Below, in pieces: positions 37,364-46,794 of a stretch of DNA of 64,000 nt. The stretch is from Sphingobium sp. CR2-8. Lineage in GTDB: Bacteria; Pseudomonadota; Alphaproteobacteria; Sphingomonadales; Sphingomonadaceae. Position 1 is the first letter of the stretch; each line of letters starts with the position of its first letter. Under the pieces are notes generated by a model that worked only from the letters and a program-made list of their open reading frames with translations, was not told the DNA's origin and searched no databases. Where the stretch lies: positions 598,501-662,500 of the forward strand of contig NZ_JAYKZY010000001.1 in assembly GCF_035818615.1 (NCBI RefSeq). The letters are read 5' to 3'. The position numbers were made by a program, and so were the translations under genes.

Positions 37364-40102
37364 ATGAATTGGGGCAAGAAGACCGCCTGGATGGCAACGA
37401 CCATGCTAACGCTGGCGGCAGCGCCCGTGCATGCACAGGTGCAACCCTCAGCGGAAGCCGAAACGAATAGCGCCGCAGGCGAGATCGTCGTCACCGGCTA
37501 TCGCGCCAGCCTAGCCAATGCACGGGATGTGAAACGCAAATCGACGATCATTCAGGATTCGATCGTAGCCGACGACATCGCCGCCTTCCCGGACCTGAAC
37601 CTTGCCGAGGCACTGCAACGCCTGCCCGGCGTCGCCATCAACCGCGAAGCGGGCGAAGGCCGCCGCATCAGCCTGCGCGGGCTTGGCCCCGATTTCACCC
37701 GCGTACAGCTCAATGGCATGGAAGTGCTCGGCAATGTCGACTCCCCGCAGGATAGCCGTGGTCAGGGCACGCGCGATCGCGCCTTCGACTTCAACATCTT
37801 CGCGTCGGAACTATTCAACCGCGTCGATGTGGAAAAATCCTATTCGGCGGCCCAGACCGAAGGCGGCCTGGCCGGCACGGTAGGCCTCTTCACCGCTCGC
37901 CCATTCGACTATAGCGGCACCAAGATGGCCTTTTCCGCGCAGGGCGGCACCAACAGCCTGACGAAGGATTTCCAACCCCGCCTGACCGGCCTGATCTCCA
38001 AGAACTGGGGCGATTTCGGCATCCTCGTATCGGCAGCCTACAGCCATCGTCAAACGCGGGAGACGGGCTTCGACACCTATCGCTGGCGCCTCAATCGGGC
38101 CAATGGCTCGGACATTTCGGGCCTGACGCGGGAAGAACAGGACAAGGTCAATTCCGGTACGCTGCGCTTTGCCCGTGGCAACCGGCTTTCGGTGTGGGAC
38201 AGCACACAGGATCGTCTGGGCATCACCTCTTCGATCCAGTGGAACCCGGCCGATACCATCCACCTGACGCTCGACGGCCTGTATGGAAAGTATAAGGCCG
38301 ACCGGTTCGAAACCCATCTCGCCTCGCGCGGCGGTGGCGGTTCTACATGGCTGGGCGGTCGCCAGACCTTTGCCGGTGTCACCTACCCCAATTCCACGAT
38401 CAACGCGATCGAATGGAACGACCAGAATGAAGTGACCTATCTGGATGTATCGGGCGGCCAGACCGCGTCGGAAACCCGCGTCCAGAACACGAAGAACGAG
38501 TTCAAGCAGGTCGTCCTGAGCGGCGACGCGGAAATCGCGCCGGGCCTGAAGGCCGTGTTTCTGGGCGGTGTCGAACGCTCGAGCTACGACATGCCGGTCG
38601 ACGATCATTTCTATACCGAAGCCTATGGCGACGTGATTTCCGACTATCGCGGCGGCACCTATTCGCTGGTCAACACTTATGGCTGGAATACCGGCGACGC
38701 GTCCAACTATCACGCCCATGAGCTAGATATGGCGTCCAGCTATCAGGACACCGCGTTCGACAATATCAAGGGTTCTCTGCAATATGAAATCAGCCCTGAT
38801 GACAAGATCCGCATTGGCGGCGAATGGCGCCGGTTCAAGAATAGCGGTTATACCAAGACGTCGCCCGACGCCCTGCTGAGCGCTTTCCGTTCCGGTACGG
38901 TCAGCGCCGACATCTCCAGCTACGCCCAGACCTACACCGGCTATAAGGGCCAGGACTGGGTCATCGTCGACTATGACAAGATGCTGTCCACCCTGGGCAT
39001 CGACCGCAGCCAGTATCTGGTCGATCGCGGCAGCGTATTCGCGGTCGAGGAGCGCACGGGCGCAGGCTATATCCAGTATGACTGGAACCATGATTTGGGT
39101 AGCCTGCCGTTTCGCGGCAACATCGGTCTGCGCTATTACAGCACCGACATCCTGTCGACCGGCGTCGGCACGGTCGCGGGATCGGCGACGGCGATCAGCG
39201 TCACCGGCCATTATGACGGTTTCCTGCCGGCGGCGAACCTGATCTTCGACCTCAATGATAATCTGGTACTGCGCGCAGCCGCCGCCCGCAACATCAATCG
39301 CCCCTCGCTCGGATCGCTGGCCGTCAACGGTACAGTGACCCGCGGCGACAATGACGAAGTTTCGGTGTCGGTCGGCAATCCGCGCCTGCATCCCTACAAA
39401 TCCACCGACCTCGACCTGTCTCTGGAATATTATTTCGGCAAGGTCGGATCAGTGTCGGCCGCCGCTTTCTACAAGACGCTGGACGGCTTCATCACCACCC
39501 AGACGGTCAATAACGTCCCATATAGCCAAACGGGCCTGTCGACAGACCTGCTCGACGGACTGACCGCCAGCAGCAACGTCACCAGCTATTCGCGGCCGAT
39601 CAACCTGGGCAAGACTGACCTGTGGGGCATCGAACTGGCGGCGCAGGCCGACTTCACCTTCCTGCCCGCTCCCTTCGACCATCTGGGCGCACGCGCCAAC
39701 TTTACCTATGTCGATTCCAAATATGACTATTCGAAAGTGTATAGCGGCGGGAGCAACAGCACACTGGAGGGGTTGAGCCACATCAACGCCAACGCCACGC
39801 TTTATTATCAGGACGCCAAGTTCGACATGCGCGTTTCGGGCAATTATCGCAGCCGGTATGTCTATAGCGCCTCGCCCGTCACCAGCACGCTGGGCATCGA
39901 CCAGAATCTAAGCGGTTACGCCCCGACCCTGTATGTCGACATGTCGGCTCACTATAAGCTTACCGACAAGATTCAGTTGACGCTGAACGGCGTGAACCTG
40001 ATCAATCAGGCGGAAAAGCAATATTCCGACAGCAGCCAGCGCCTTTATGTCGTCACCCGTTCGGGCCGCACGATCCTGGGCGGCGTTCGCTTCGAATTCT
40101 GA
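37364..40102 (+). CDS. TonB-dependent receptor of the Caulobacter/sphingomonad (TIGR01782-like) type
   Basis: This is a 912-residue receptor. The signal peptide ends AAAPVHAQ. EIVVTGYRASLANA opens the plug, and the segments IVADDIAAFPDLNLAEALQR, ISLRGLGPDFTRVQLNGMEV and SYSAAQTEGGLAGTVG are the hallmarks of this receptor class. The barrel ends SGRTILGGVRFEF. ATG 37364 lies after GAAAGGGA and is the only start that gives a signal peptide. It is the first gene of a run leading to a second receptor, a FecI/FecR pair, a PI-PLC-like protein and an acid phosphatase. By context it may import a phosphorylated or phospholipid-derived organic compound. Confidence 0.93.
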   Translation: MNWGKKTAWMATTMLTLAAAPVHAQVQPSAEAETNSAAGEIVVTGYRASLANARDVKRKSTIIQDSIVADDIAAFPDLNLAEALQRLPGVAINREAGEGRRISLRGLGPDFTRVQLNGMEVLGNVDSPQDSRGQGTRDRAFDFNIFASELFNRVDVEKSYSAAQTEGGLAGTVGLFTARPFDYSGTKMAFSAQGGTNSLTKDFQPRLTGLISKNWGDFGILVSAAYSHRQTRETGFDTYRWRLNRANGSDISGLTREEQDKVNSGTLRFARGNRLSVWDSTQDRLGITSSIQWNPADTIHLTLDGLYGKYKADRFETHLASRGGGGSTWLGGRQTFAGVTYPNSTINAIEWNDQNEVTYLDVSGGQTASETRVQNTKNEFKQVVLSGDAEIAPGLKAVFLGGVERSSYDMPVDDHFYTEAYGDVISDYRGGTYSLVNTYGWNTGDASNYHAHELDMASSYQDTAFDNIKGSLQYEISPDDKIRIGGEWRRFKNSGYTKTSPDALLSAFRSGTVSADISSYAQTYTGYKGQDWVIVDYDKMLSTLGIDRSQYLVDRGSVFAVEERTGAGYIQYDWNHDLGSLPFRGNIGLRYYSTDILSTGVGTVAGSATAISVTGHYDGFLPAANLIFDLNDNLVLRAAAARNINRPSLGSLAVNGTVTRGDNDEVSVSVGNPRLHPYKSTDLDLSLEYYFGKVGSVSAAAFYKTLDGFITTQTVNNVPYSQTGLSTDLLDGLTASSNVTSYSRPINLGKTDLWGIELAAQADFTFLPAPFDHLGARANFTYVDSKYDYSKVYSGGSNSTLEGLSHINANATLYYQDAKFDMRVSGNYRSRYVYSASPVTSTLGIDQNLSGYAPTLYVDMSAHYKLTDKIQLTLNGVNLINQAEKQYSDSSQRLYVVTRSGRTILGGVRFEF

Positions 40103-40116
40103 TCCTGAACGAAAGG

Positions 40117-40151
40117 CAAGGAGGGCGGCAGCAATGTCGCCCCCTTGTTTT
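40117..40151 (+). terminator. Rho-independent terminator-like hairpin after TBDR
   Basis: CAAGGAGGGCG (40117-40127) pairs with CGCCCCCTTG (40138-40147) with one mismatch or bulge, followed directly by TTTT. It lies 15 bases after the receptor stop and probably separates this gene from the STN-receptor operon that starts at about 40222. Confidence 0.65.
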
Positions 40152-40221
40152 AGAGAACGGGCGGGATGGTAACGCTGCTGTCATGAAGCGTTGATAGCCG
40201 CGCTGCGCGGAGGACGCGCGC

Positions 40222-43158
40222 CTGTTCCTGAAATCCCCCTTTCTCTCTTGCCTTGCCTGCCTGTCGATCCCGCTGACCCTGACCGCCACAGCGCCGGTCC
40301 TGGCCGCGATGCCGCCGCCGGGCAGCCTGCATCGTTTCGACATTCCCGCCGGACGATTGGTGGAAACGCTGCGTAGCATATCCCGACAGGCCGATGTGCA
40401 GATCGTGACGTCCGTCAGGGGCGATCTTCATATCGTTTTGCCGCTGCGCGGGCGGCTGACCACCGATGCCGCCATAGCCCGCGTCATCGCGGGGCAACCG
40501 TTACATGTCCGCCGCACCACTGCGGGCTATCTGGTATTTGAAATGCCGTTGCCCGCGCCTATCGCATCCGCGCCGCCTGCCCCCCTGCCGGACCAGCCGC
40601 CTGCCCCGCCGATCATAGTGACTGGCTATCGCGAAAGCCTGCGCGCAGCGACCCAGGAAAAGCGCGATGCCATCGGTTTTGTCGAAATGACCCGTGCCGA
40701 AGACATTGCTGCATTCCCGGACCGCAATGCCGCAGACGCCCTGCAACGGCTTGCAGGCGTCACGATCAGCCGCGACAATGGCGAAGGGCGGCAAATTTCG
40801 TTGCGCGGCCTTGGCCCCATGTTCACCCGCACCACGCTGAACGGGATAGAGGCGCTTGCCACCACAGCATCGGGCTTCGACAACCGCGGATCGGTCAGTC
40901 GCCAGCGACGCTTCGACTATTCGATTTTCGACGCCAGCCTGTTCTCACAGGTTCGGGTCGAAAAAAGCTGGTCGGTGGATCAGGAAGCCGGCGGCATCGG
41001 CGGGCTGGTCGCGATGCAGACGATCCGGCCATTCGACCGGCCGGACAATATCGCCCTGATCGCGATGCAGGGTCGCACCGATAGCATATCCCATAAAGTG
41101 ACACCGATGTTGACCGCTGAACTGTCACGACGCGGACCCAATTGGGGTGCGCTGCTCGCCCTGTCGTACAGCGACAATCGCGTCACCGAATATGGCTATC
41201 GCAACTGGGACTGGACGCCGATCAGCATTGCGGCGGCCAATATCGGGACGGGGATCAGCGATGCCGACCGCGCCCGGCTGACGGATAGCGACGACGCGCC
41301 CTATGCCGCGCGCGCGATGAGCTATTCAACCTGGACCAACCGGTTTCGTCGGCTCAACATCGTTGGATCGGTCCAGCATGAGAGCGACGATGGCCTCAAG
41401 CTGGCGCTCGACCTTCTGTATGCCCGCCTGTCCAACCATCGCGACGAATATTCGCTCGCGGCAGCCGGCACCCATGGCCTCACCGGCGACATCGACGGTA
41501 CGCAGATATTGCAGGACGTGACGATCCGGGGCGACACGATCACCGCCGCCCGCTTTACCGGGGTCGACCTGCGCACCGAACATAAGCGCAGCGAGGACCA
41601 TACGGATTTTGGCGAAGCGGCGCTGTCGCTATCCTATCCGATCAACGATAGCACGACCGTCGACCTGCGCGCAGGCTATGCCCGATCGGATTTTCAAAGC
41701 CCGGTGTTCGACAAGGTTTTCCTGCAATCGAACAATCGCGATTTCAGCTATGTCTCGACCGGCACCGGTGTGCGCAACAGCTATGGGCTGGACCTGACAG
41801 ACAGCAGCAACTGGCAATTGATGCGGGCGGACACGCGCGAAGACGCAATCGTCAACGACAATGTCTCGACCCGACTGACGGTGGCGCGGGAGATGGGCGG
41901 CGGCATCGTCCTGCGGGGTGGAGGAAGCTGGCAGTTGTTCGGCAATCGCGGCTATCAGCGGCGTGTCCGTGTCGATTATGCCGATGGCACGCAGGCAGCC
42001 TTCCGCCTATATGACGGCGCCGGCTATGCCGATTATATCGTGGGACAAGTCGATCCGACCTTTGCCCTGACAGGACAGGAGCGCGATCTCTCCGCTTTTG
42101 CCGATGTACCCGGCACGGATTTTCGTTTGAGCGAGCGTCGGATAACCGGATTTTTGCTGGCGGACGTCGACATGATGGCCGGTGCGTGGCCGTTTTCGGG
42201 CCGGATCGGCCTGCAATTTCATCGCACCGTTGCCGTTTCGACCGGCACTGCCACCGCCGACCTCAGCCGAACCGCGGTTCGCGAGCATCATGCCGATAAT
42301 TTCTGGCTGCCCTCGCTGGAAGCGCGACTACGCCTGCCTGACGGCGTGCAGCTTCGCTTCGCGGCCAGCCAGAATGTCAATCGGCCTGACATTGGCGACC
42401 TGAAGGCCGCCGCCGAAATCAGCGTTTCGCCTTTTGGCGGGTCGATCATCGCGGGCAATCCGGCGCTGCGGCCGTTCAAGGCGGAGTCCGTCGATCTGGC
42501 GGTCGAACATTATGATCGCGCCGGGCAGGCATTGATCGGATTATTTTTCAAACATATGCACAGTTTCATCATCTCCGAAACGCAGGTGATGCCCTATGCC
42601 CAAACCGGCTATCCCGCCGCGTTCCTCTACGCCGGTCAGGATCCGTCCATCCTGTATAATGTCATCCGGCCGATCAACGGGCCAGGCGCTTCGATCTTTG
42701 GCGTGGAAGCCGCATTCCGGCGGGAGTTGCGTTTTTTGCCGACGCCGCTCGACCGATTGGGCGTGCAGGCCAATGTCACCCATGTGTTGGGCCGCAGCGA
42801 GGTCATCTATGACGGCACCGCCGTCTCGCTGCCGCTGGTCGACCTGTCGCGCTGGTCGGGTAATGCGGTCCTCTATTATACCGGGCGTGGATGGGACGCG
42901 CGCATATCCGCCGCACATCGCGGCACATATCGCGTGGACATCGGCGACAATGGCAATATCGGCGAGTTTATCAGGGGCAGCCTGACAATCGATGCAGCCG
43001 CGCATCTTTCGATCGGCAAGCGATTGAAGATGGTTATGGAGGCCCGCAACCTGACCAATGCACCGATCATTCAATATGCCGATATTTCGGCCAGAAGGCT
43101 GCTGAGCCACACACGTAGCGGGCGCATCGTGTCAACCGGATTGCACTATGCCTTTTGA
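40222..43158 (+). CDS. STN-domain TonB-dependent receptor (FecA-like signalling, TIGR01782-like barrel); probable CTG start
   Basis: No ATG precedes the STN domain except one at 40309, which would leave the protein without a signal peptide. The frame is open back to 40198, and a CTG at 40222 sits 7 bases after GGAGGA (40209-40214). It gives a convincing leader (FLKSPFLSCLACLSIPLTLT ... PVLAA). The STN domain follows (LHRFDIPAGRLVETLRSISR), then the plug (IIVTGYRESLRAATQEKRDA, ISLRGLGPMFTRTTLNGIEA) and a barrel ending STGLHYAF, 978 residues in all. The STN domain fits the FecI and FecR genes that follow. Its plug resembles that of the receptor at 37364, so the two may recognise related ligands. 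Confidence 0.88.
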   Translation: MFLKSPFLSCLACLSIPLTLTATAPVLAAMPPPGSLHRFDIPAGRLVETLRSISRQADVQIVTSVRGDLHIVLPLRGRLTTDAAIARVIAGQPLHVRRTTAGYLVFEMPLPAPIASAPPAPLPDQPPAPPIIVTGYRESLRAATQEKRDAIGFVEMTRAEDIAAFPDRNAADALQRLAGVTISRDNGEGRQISLRGLGPMFTRTTLNGIEALATTASGFDNRGSVSRQRRFDYSIFDASLFSQVRVEKSWSVDQEAGGIGGLVAMQTIRPFDRPDNIALIAMQGRTDSISHKVTPMLTAELSRRGPNWGALLALSYSDNRVTEYGYRNWDWTPISIAAANIGTGISDADRARLTDSDDAPYAARAMSYSTWTNRFRRLNIVGSVQHESDDGLKLALDLLYARLSNHRDEYSLAAAGTHGLTGDIDGTQILQDVTIRGDTITAARFTGVDLRTEHKRSEDHTDFGEAALSLSYPINDSTTVDLRAGYARSDFQSPVFDKVFLQSNNRDFSYVSTGTGVRNSYGLDLTDSSNWQLMRADTREDAIVNDNVSTRLTVAREMGGGIVLRGGGSWQLFGNRGYQRRVRVDYADGTQAAFRLYDGAGYADYIVGQVDPTFALTGQERDLSAFADVPGTDFRLSERRITGFLLADVDMMAGAWPFSGRIGLQFHRTVAVSTGTATADLSRTAVREHHADNFWLPSLEARLRLPDGVQLRFAASQNVNRPDIGDLKAAAEISVSPFGGSIIAGNPALRPFKAESVDLAVEHYDRAGQALIGLFFKHMHSFIISETQVMPYAQTGYPAAFLYAGQDPSILYNVIRPINGPGASIFGVEAAFRRELRFLPTPLDRLGVQANVTHVLGRSEVIYDGTAVSLPLVDLSRWSGNAVLYYTGRGWDARISAAHRGTYRVDIGDNGNIGEFIRGSLTIDAAAHLSIGKRLKMVMEARNLTNAPIIQYADISARRLLSHTRSGRIVSTGLHYAF

Positions 43159-43224
43159 CGGCCTGTCCCCGTTTGTAGCCCGCGCCACTCTACCTGTGCA
43201 TGACGTTAGCGCAGGACGATATCA

Positions 43225-43740
43225 ATGAGCGCCGCAGCAGCCCATTTGACCGGAGCGATGGGCAGGCTTGCGGCCTATGTCCGTCGCCGTCTGCGCGAGC
43301 CTGCCGACACCGAGGACGTGGTGCAGGAAACAATCATGCGCGTGATTGAGCAGGACCGCAAAAGGGTGATCGACCAACCGTTGGCCTATGCATTTCGCGT
43401 AGCAGATTCCGTGATCCATGCCAGAGCGCGGGGCCGCATTCACGCCGATCTGGACGAGCATGCCGACCTGATGTGCGAACTGCCGCTGGCCGACGAGATA
43501 CTGGATTATCGCCAGCGCATGGCACGGTTCGAAACGGCGCTTGGCCAACTGACGCCGCAGCGCCGGGCGGTCTTCATGAAACGTCATCTGGAGGGGAAGT
43601 CGCGGCAGGAGATTGCGGAAGAAACAGGCCTTGGCCTGGAGGCCGTGAAGAAACATCTGGTCCGGGCGATGGTGGAACTGGCGCAGGTCGTGGAGGGGAA
43701 TGCGGGAACAACCGCAGCGGAGAAAAATAAAAATGGCTGA
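43225..43740 (+). CDS. FecI-like ECF RNA polymerase sigma factor
   Basis: This is a 171-residue ECF sigma factor with region 2 (RLAAYVRRRLREPADTEDVV, QETIMRVIEQ) and region 4 (LTPQRRAVFMKRHLEGKSRQ, EIAEETGLGLEAVKKHL). It lies 66 bp after the STN receptor and its last 8 bases overlap the FecR start. It is presumably released by the FecR homologue when the receptor binds its ligand, switching on this operon. The C-terminal tail (NAGTTAAEKNKNG) is not conserved in the family. Confidence 0.93.
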   Translation: MSAAAAHLTGAMGRLAAYVRRRLREPADTEDVVQETIMRVIEQDRKRVIDQPLAYAFRVADSVIHARARGRIHADLDEHADLMCELPLADEILDYRQRMARFETALGQLTPQRRAVFMKRHLEGKSRQEIAEETGLGLEAVKKHLVRAMVELAQVVEGNAGTTAAEKNKNG

Positions 43741-44743
43741 GGAAGAGGATGACATCATGAGCATCGCCGCCGACTGGGTCGATCGGATCGATGACCTGTC
43801 GCCTGCGGACAAGCGGGAACTGGCAGCCTGGCTCCGGGCGTCGCCGGACCATGGCCGGGCCTTTGCCATCATGCATCGATTGAACCGGGACGGCGCATTG
43901 TTCGATGCGGCCATGCTGCTGGCCGACGCAGCCTTGCCTGTCGATCGCCGCACCGGTGGCGCTGCGCGGCGGCGGTGGCAGCGCGATGCGGGAACGCAGC
44001 CCATCCTGACCCGGCGACGGGTTATGGCGGCAGCGGTCGGTGGGGCCATCGCCCTGCCCCTGGGCTTCGCCTTCATGCAGCGGGAGGAGAATCCCGCCAT
44101 CTTTCGGCCCGCCGTTTATGCCAGCCTTACCGCAAAGACCGCGCGCAGCCGATTGCCCGACGGATCGACCCTGACGCTGGACGCCGCCTCCCGCGTCTCC
44201 ACGCGATTTGGCGACGATCGCCGCCTGATCGACCTGGAACGAGGCGGCGCGCGGTTCGACGTCGCGCATGACGGGAACCGCCCCTTCACCGTGCATACGC
44301 CCATGGCGGACATGACTGCACTGGGCACCAGTTTCACCGTAGACCGGCTTACCGATGCAAGCGAGTTGCGCGTATTTGAAGGCCGGGTCCAACTGGACGT
44401 GCCCGGCAAAGTGCCTTTGGTCGTCACTGTCGGCCAATGGGCGCTGGTTTCCAAAACGGGCGTGCAGCGCGGCAATTTTGACCCCGAAAGCTACAGCAAC
44501 TGGCAGACCCGATGGCTGGATGCAGACGACATGCGGCTCGGTTATGCCATCGATCGGCTGGCGCGTTACAGCCCCATCCCCATCAAGCTGGCCGATCCGT
44601 CCCTTGCCGGGCGCAGCTTCAGCGGGCGGTTTAGGCTAGACCAGCCCGAACAGTCGCTGGCCCTGATCGGTGGCCTGTTCGACCTGAACCCCGTTCACCG
44701 CGACGGCATCCTCTATCTTGGCAAAGGCAAGGACGGTCCATGA
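43733..44743 (+). CDS. FecR-family anti-sigma factor
   Basis: This is a 336-residue FecR protein. The cytoplasmic N-terminus (IAADWVDRIDDLSPADKREL, AAWLRASPDH) precedes a transmembrane helix (VMAAAVGGAIALPLGFAFM) and a periplasmic FecR domain (RLPDGSTLTLDAASRVSTRF, LERGGARFDV, ALGTSFTV). An STN-like C-terminus follows. ATG 43733 overlaps the sigma stop by 8 bases, and the stop overlaps the next ATG (44740), so the operon is tightly coupled. It transmits the signal from the STN receptor to the sigma factor. Confidence 0.93.
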   Translation: MAEEEDDIMSIAADWVDRIDDLSPADKRELAAWLRASPDHGRAFAIMHRLNRDGALFDAAMLLADAALPVDRRTGGAARRRWQRDAGTQPILTRRRVMAAAVGGAIALPLGFAFMQREENPAIFRPAVYASLTAKTARSRLPDGSTLTLDAASRVSTRFGDDRRLIDLERGGARFDVAHDGNRPFTVHTPMADMTALGTSFTVDRLTDASELRVFEGRVQLDVPGKVPLVVTVGQWALVSKTGVQRGNFDPESYSNWQTRWLDADDMRLGYAIDRLARYSPIPIKLADPSLAGRSFSGRFRLDQPEQSLALIGGLFDLNPVHRDGILYLGKGKDGP

Positions 44744-45831
44744 TCCGCACCGCACCCCTTTTTTTCCTGCTGGCCGGTATTGCGACCGGTACGGGTGCCG
44801 CCGCACTGGCGATGGCACCCCATCCCGCGCATCCGCTTCGCCTGAACGACGTGACGGCGGTGGGAACGCACAACAGCTATAAACAGGCGATGACGCCCGA
44901 AATCATGGCCCGGTTGCGTGCCGCCATGCCCGAAGCCGCCGATGCGCTCGACTATGAGCATCGTCCGCTGACTCAGCAATTGGACCATGGTGCCCGCCAA
45001 TTGGAAATCGATGTGAACTATGATCCGCAGGGCGGCCATTATGCGCGGAGATCGAACAATCCCGACCTCGACAGGCCGGGTTTCAAGGTGCTGCATATCC
45101 CCGGAATCGACGATAGCAGCCATTGCGTGTTGCTGACCCAATGCCTGCGTCAGATCAAGGCCTGGTCCGATGCCCATGCCGACCATATCCCCATCCTGCT
45201 GATGTTCAACGCCAAGGATGGACGCAACAGCGCATATGGCGGCATTGATCCGCTACCCTTCGACGAAGCGGCCTATGATGCGCTGGACACGGAAATCCGG
45301 TCGATCCTGCCGCCCGAAAAGCTCATCGTGCCGGACGACGTGCAGGGACGCTATCCGACGTTGCGCGACGCGGTACTGGCGAACAACTGGCCCGTGCTGG
45401 ACAAGGCGCGAGGCCGCTTTCTCCTTGCGCTGGACGAACCACCGGCCAAGGTGGCCGTCTATCGCGGCAAGCGCCGCTCGCTGGAAGGTCGCGTCTTTTT
45501 CATCAACACCGACGAACAGTCGCCCGCCGCCGCCTATCTGACGATAAACGATCCCATCCGCGATGGCGCACGGATCGCCCGCGATGTAGCAACGGGCTAT
45601 CTGGTGCGAACCCGTGCGGACGAGAATACGGTGCAGGCCCGCGCGAACGACACATCGCGCCGCGCCGCCGCGCTGGCTAGCGGCGCCCAGTATATATCGA
45701 CCGACTATCTATGGCCTGATCCCCGCTTTGCCGGGGGCTATCAGGTGTCGATCGACCCCGACATGCCGGTCCGATGCAACCCGGTGCGCAAGCCCAGGGG
45801 CTGCACCGCCCGTAAGCTGGAAACGAAGTGA
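44740..45831 (+). CDS. Exported PI-PLC-like phosphodiesterase (phosphatidylinositol-specific phospholipase C1-like)
   Basis: This 363-residue exported protein has a signal peptide (APLFFLLAGIATGTGAAALA) and the N-terminal catalytic motif of calcium-type PI-PLC-like enzymes, LNDVTAVGTHNSYKQA (His44), followed by LTQQLDHGARQLEIDVNYDP and VLHIPGIDDSSHC. The YLWPDPRFAGGYQV end is also typical of this bacterial family. It would cleave the phosphodiester of phosphatidylinositol-like lipids. It overlaps FecR by ATGA and the acid phosphatase start by four bases (45828-45831), so enzyme and phosphatase are made together. Lipid specificity is unknown. Confidence 0.85.
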   Translation: MIRTAPLFFLLAGIATGTGAAALAMAPHPAHPLRLNDVTAVGTHNSYKQAMTPEIMARLRAAMPEAADALDYEHRPLTQQLDHGARQLEIDVNYDPQGGHYARRSNNPDLDRPGFKVLHIPGIDDSSHCVLLTQCLRQIKAWSDAHADHIPILLMFNAKDGRNSAYGGIDPLPFDEAAYDALDTEIRSILPPEKLIVPDDVQGRYPTLRDAVLANNWPVLDKARGRFLLALDEPPAKVAVYRGKRRSLEGRVFFINTDEQSPAAAYLTINDPIRDGARIARDVATGYLVRTRADENTVQARANDTSRRAAALASGAQYISTDYLWPDPRFAGGYQVSIDPDMPVRCNPVRKPRGCTARKLETK

Positions 45832-46589
45832 TGCGGACTTCTCATCTGTTCATCTTGCTTGGCATGATTGCCTTGCCGGCCATCGCCAAAAGCGGCCCCG
45901 GCATCACCCCCTATATTGCCGAAGTGCCGCGTCCCGACATGATGAAGATCCTGCCGCCGCCGCCCGCCGCCGGCTCGCCCGGCGACGAAGATGACCGGGA
46001 AACTTTTCGCGAAACACGCCGGTTGCAGGGCAGCGCGCGTTGGGCACTGGCGACGCATGATGTTGGCGACGACCGCTTTGCCAATTTTGCCTGCGCCATG
46101 GGCATGCAGCTTTCTGCCGAAACGGCTCCCGCTCTCGCCCACATCTTTGCACGGATAGGCGGTGGCCCGCTCATCAATCCGGTCAAAGATCATTACGCGC
46201 GACGGCGCCCCTATCTGGATCAGGACTTGCTTATCTGCGAGCCAAAAACGGCGCATCTGGCAGCCAATGGCGATTACCCGTCCGGACATACGACGGCCGG
46301 ATGGTCGACAGCACTGGTACTGGCCGAACTGCTGCCCGAACGCGCTACCCACATATTGGCACGCGGCCGCGCCTATGGTCAAAGCCGCTATATCTGCGGA
46401 TCGCACAGCAAAAGCGCGGTGGAGGCAGGCTATATGGCCGGTGCATCGTTGGTCGCGACGCTTCATGCCTCTGCCGCATTTCGGGCCGATATGGAAAAGG
46501 CGCGCGTCGAAATGCAGGACCTCAAAAAGCACGCTCCCGCTGCTTCCCATAGACAATGCATGATCGAACAGCACGCGTTGATGCAGTGA
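45828..46589 (+). CDS. Class A (PhoN-like, PAP2 superfamily) acid phosphatase with altered third motif
   Basis: This is a 253-residue exported phosphatase. The signal peptide is SHLFILLGMIALPAIAKSG. The PAP2 signature appears as VKDHYARRRPY (KX6RP), YPSGHTTAG (PSGH) and RAYGQSRYICGSHSKSAVEAG. In the third motif, SRX5HX3D, the His is present but the Asp is Ala (SKSA where relatives have WQSD). That Asp positions the nucleophilic His, so activity may be reduced or altered. It overlaps the PI-PLC-like gene and is the last gene of the receptor-sigma operon. Together they could free phosphate from organic phosphates taken up by the receptors. Confidence 0.85.
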   Translation: MMRTSHLFILLGMIALPAIAKSGPGITPYIAEVPRPDMMKILPPPPAAGSPGDEDDRETFRETRRLQGSARWALATHDVGDDRFANFACAMGMQLSAETAPALAHIFARIGGGPLINPVKDHYARRRPYLDQDLLICEPKTAHLAANGDYPSGHTTAGWSTALVLAELLPERATHILARGRAYGQSRYICGSHSKSAVEAGYMAGASLVATLHASAAFRADMEKARVEMQDLKKHAPAASHRQCMIEQHALMQ

Positions 46590-46794
46590 AGACCGCAGCC
46601 GTTTCTTCCGTGAAGAACGAATTGGCTGCGAAGTGGGGCGGTTTTGAAAGAGAACAGAAGCCCCGCCGGCTCGTGATAGGCATCGAGGGCGTATCCAGTG
46701 GGCGCGTGGTCACTTAGGTAGACATCGCGCCAATGTCTTCGCGCACGCTCACAACAGCTGCGCGGTAAGCGCGGCCTTGGAAACCGCAGCCTGG
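46590..46794. other. Gap after the phosphatase gene, unassigned minus-strand reading
   Basis: About 205 bases. The minus strand has an open reading that includes RHWRDVYLSDHAPTGYALDA. It looks protein-like but I cannot place it in a family, and it has no clear start. It may be a gene scrap belonging to the IS-rich region that begins here. Confidence 0.25.
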
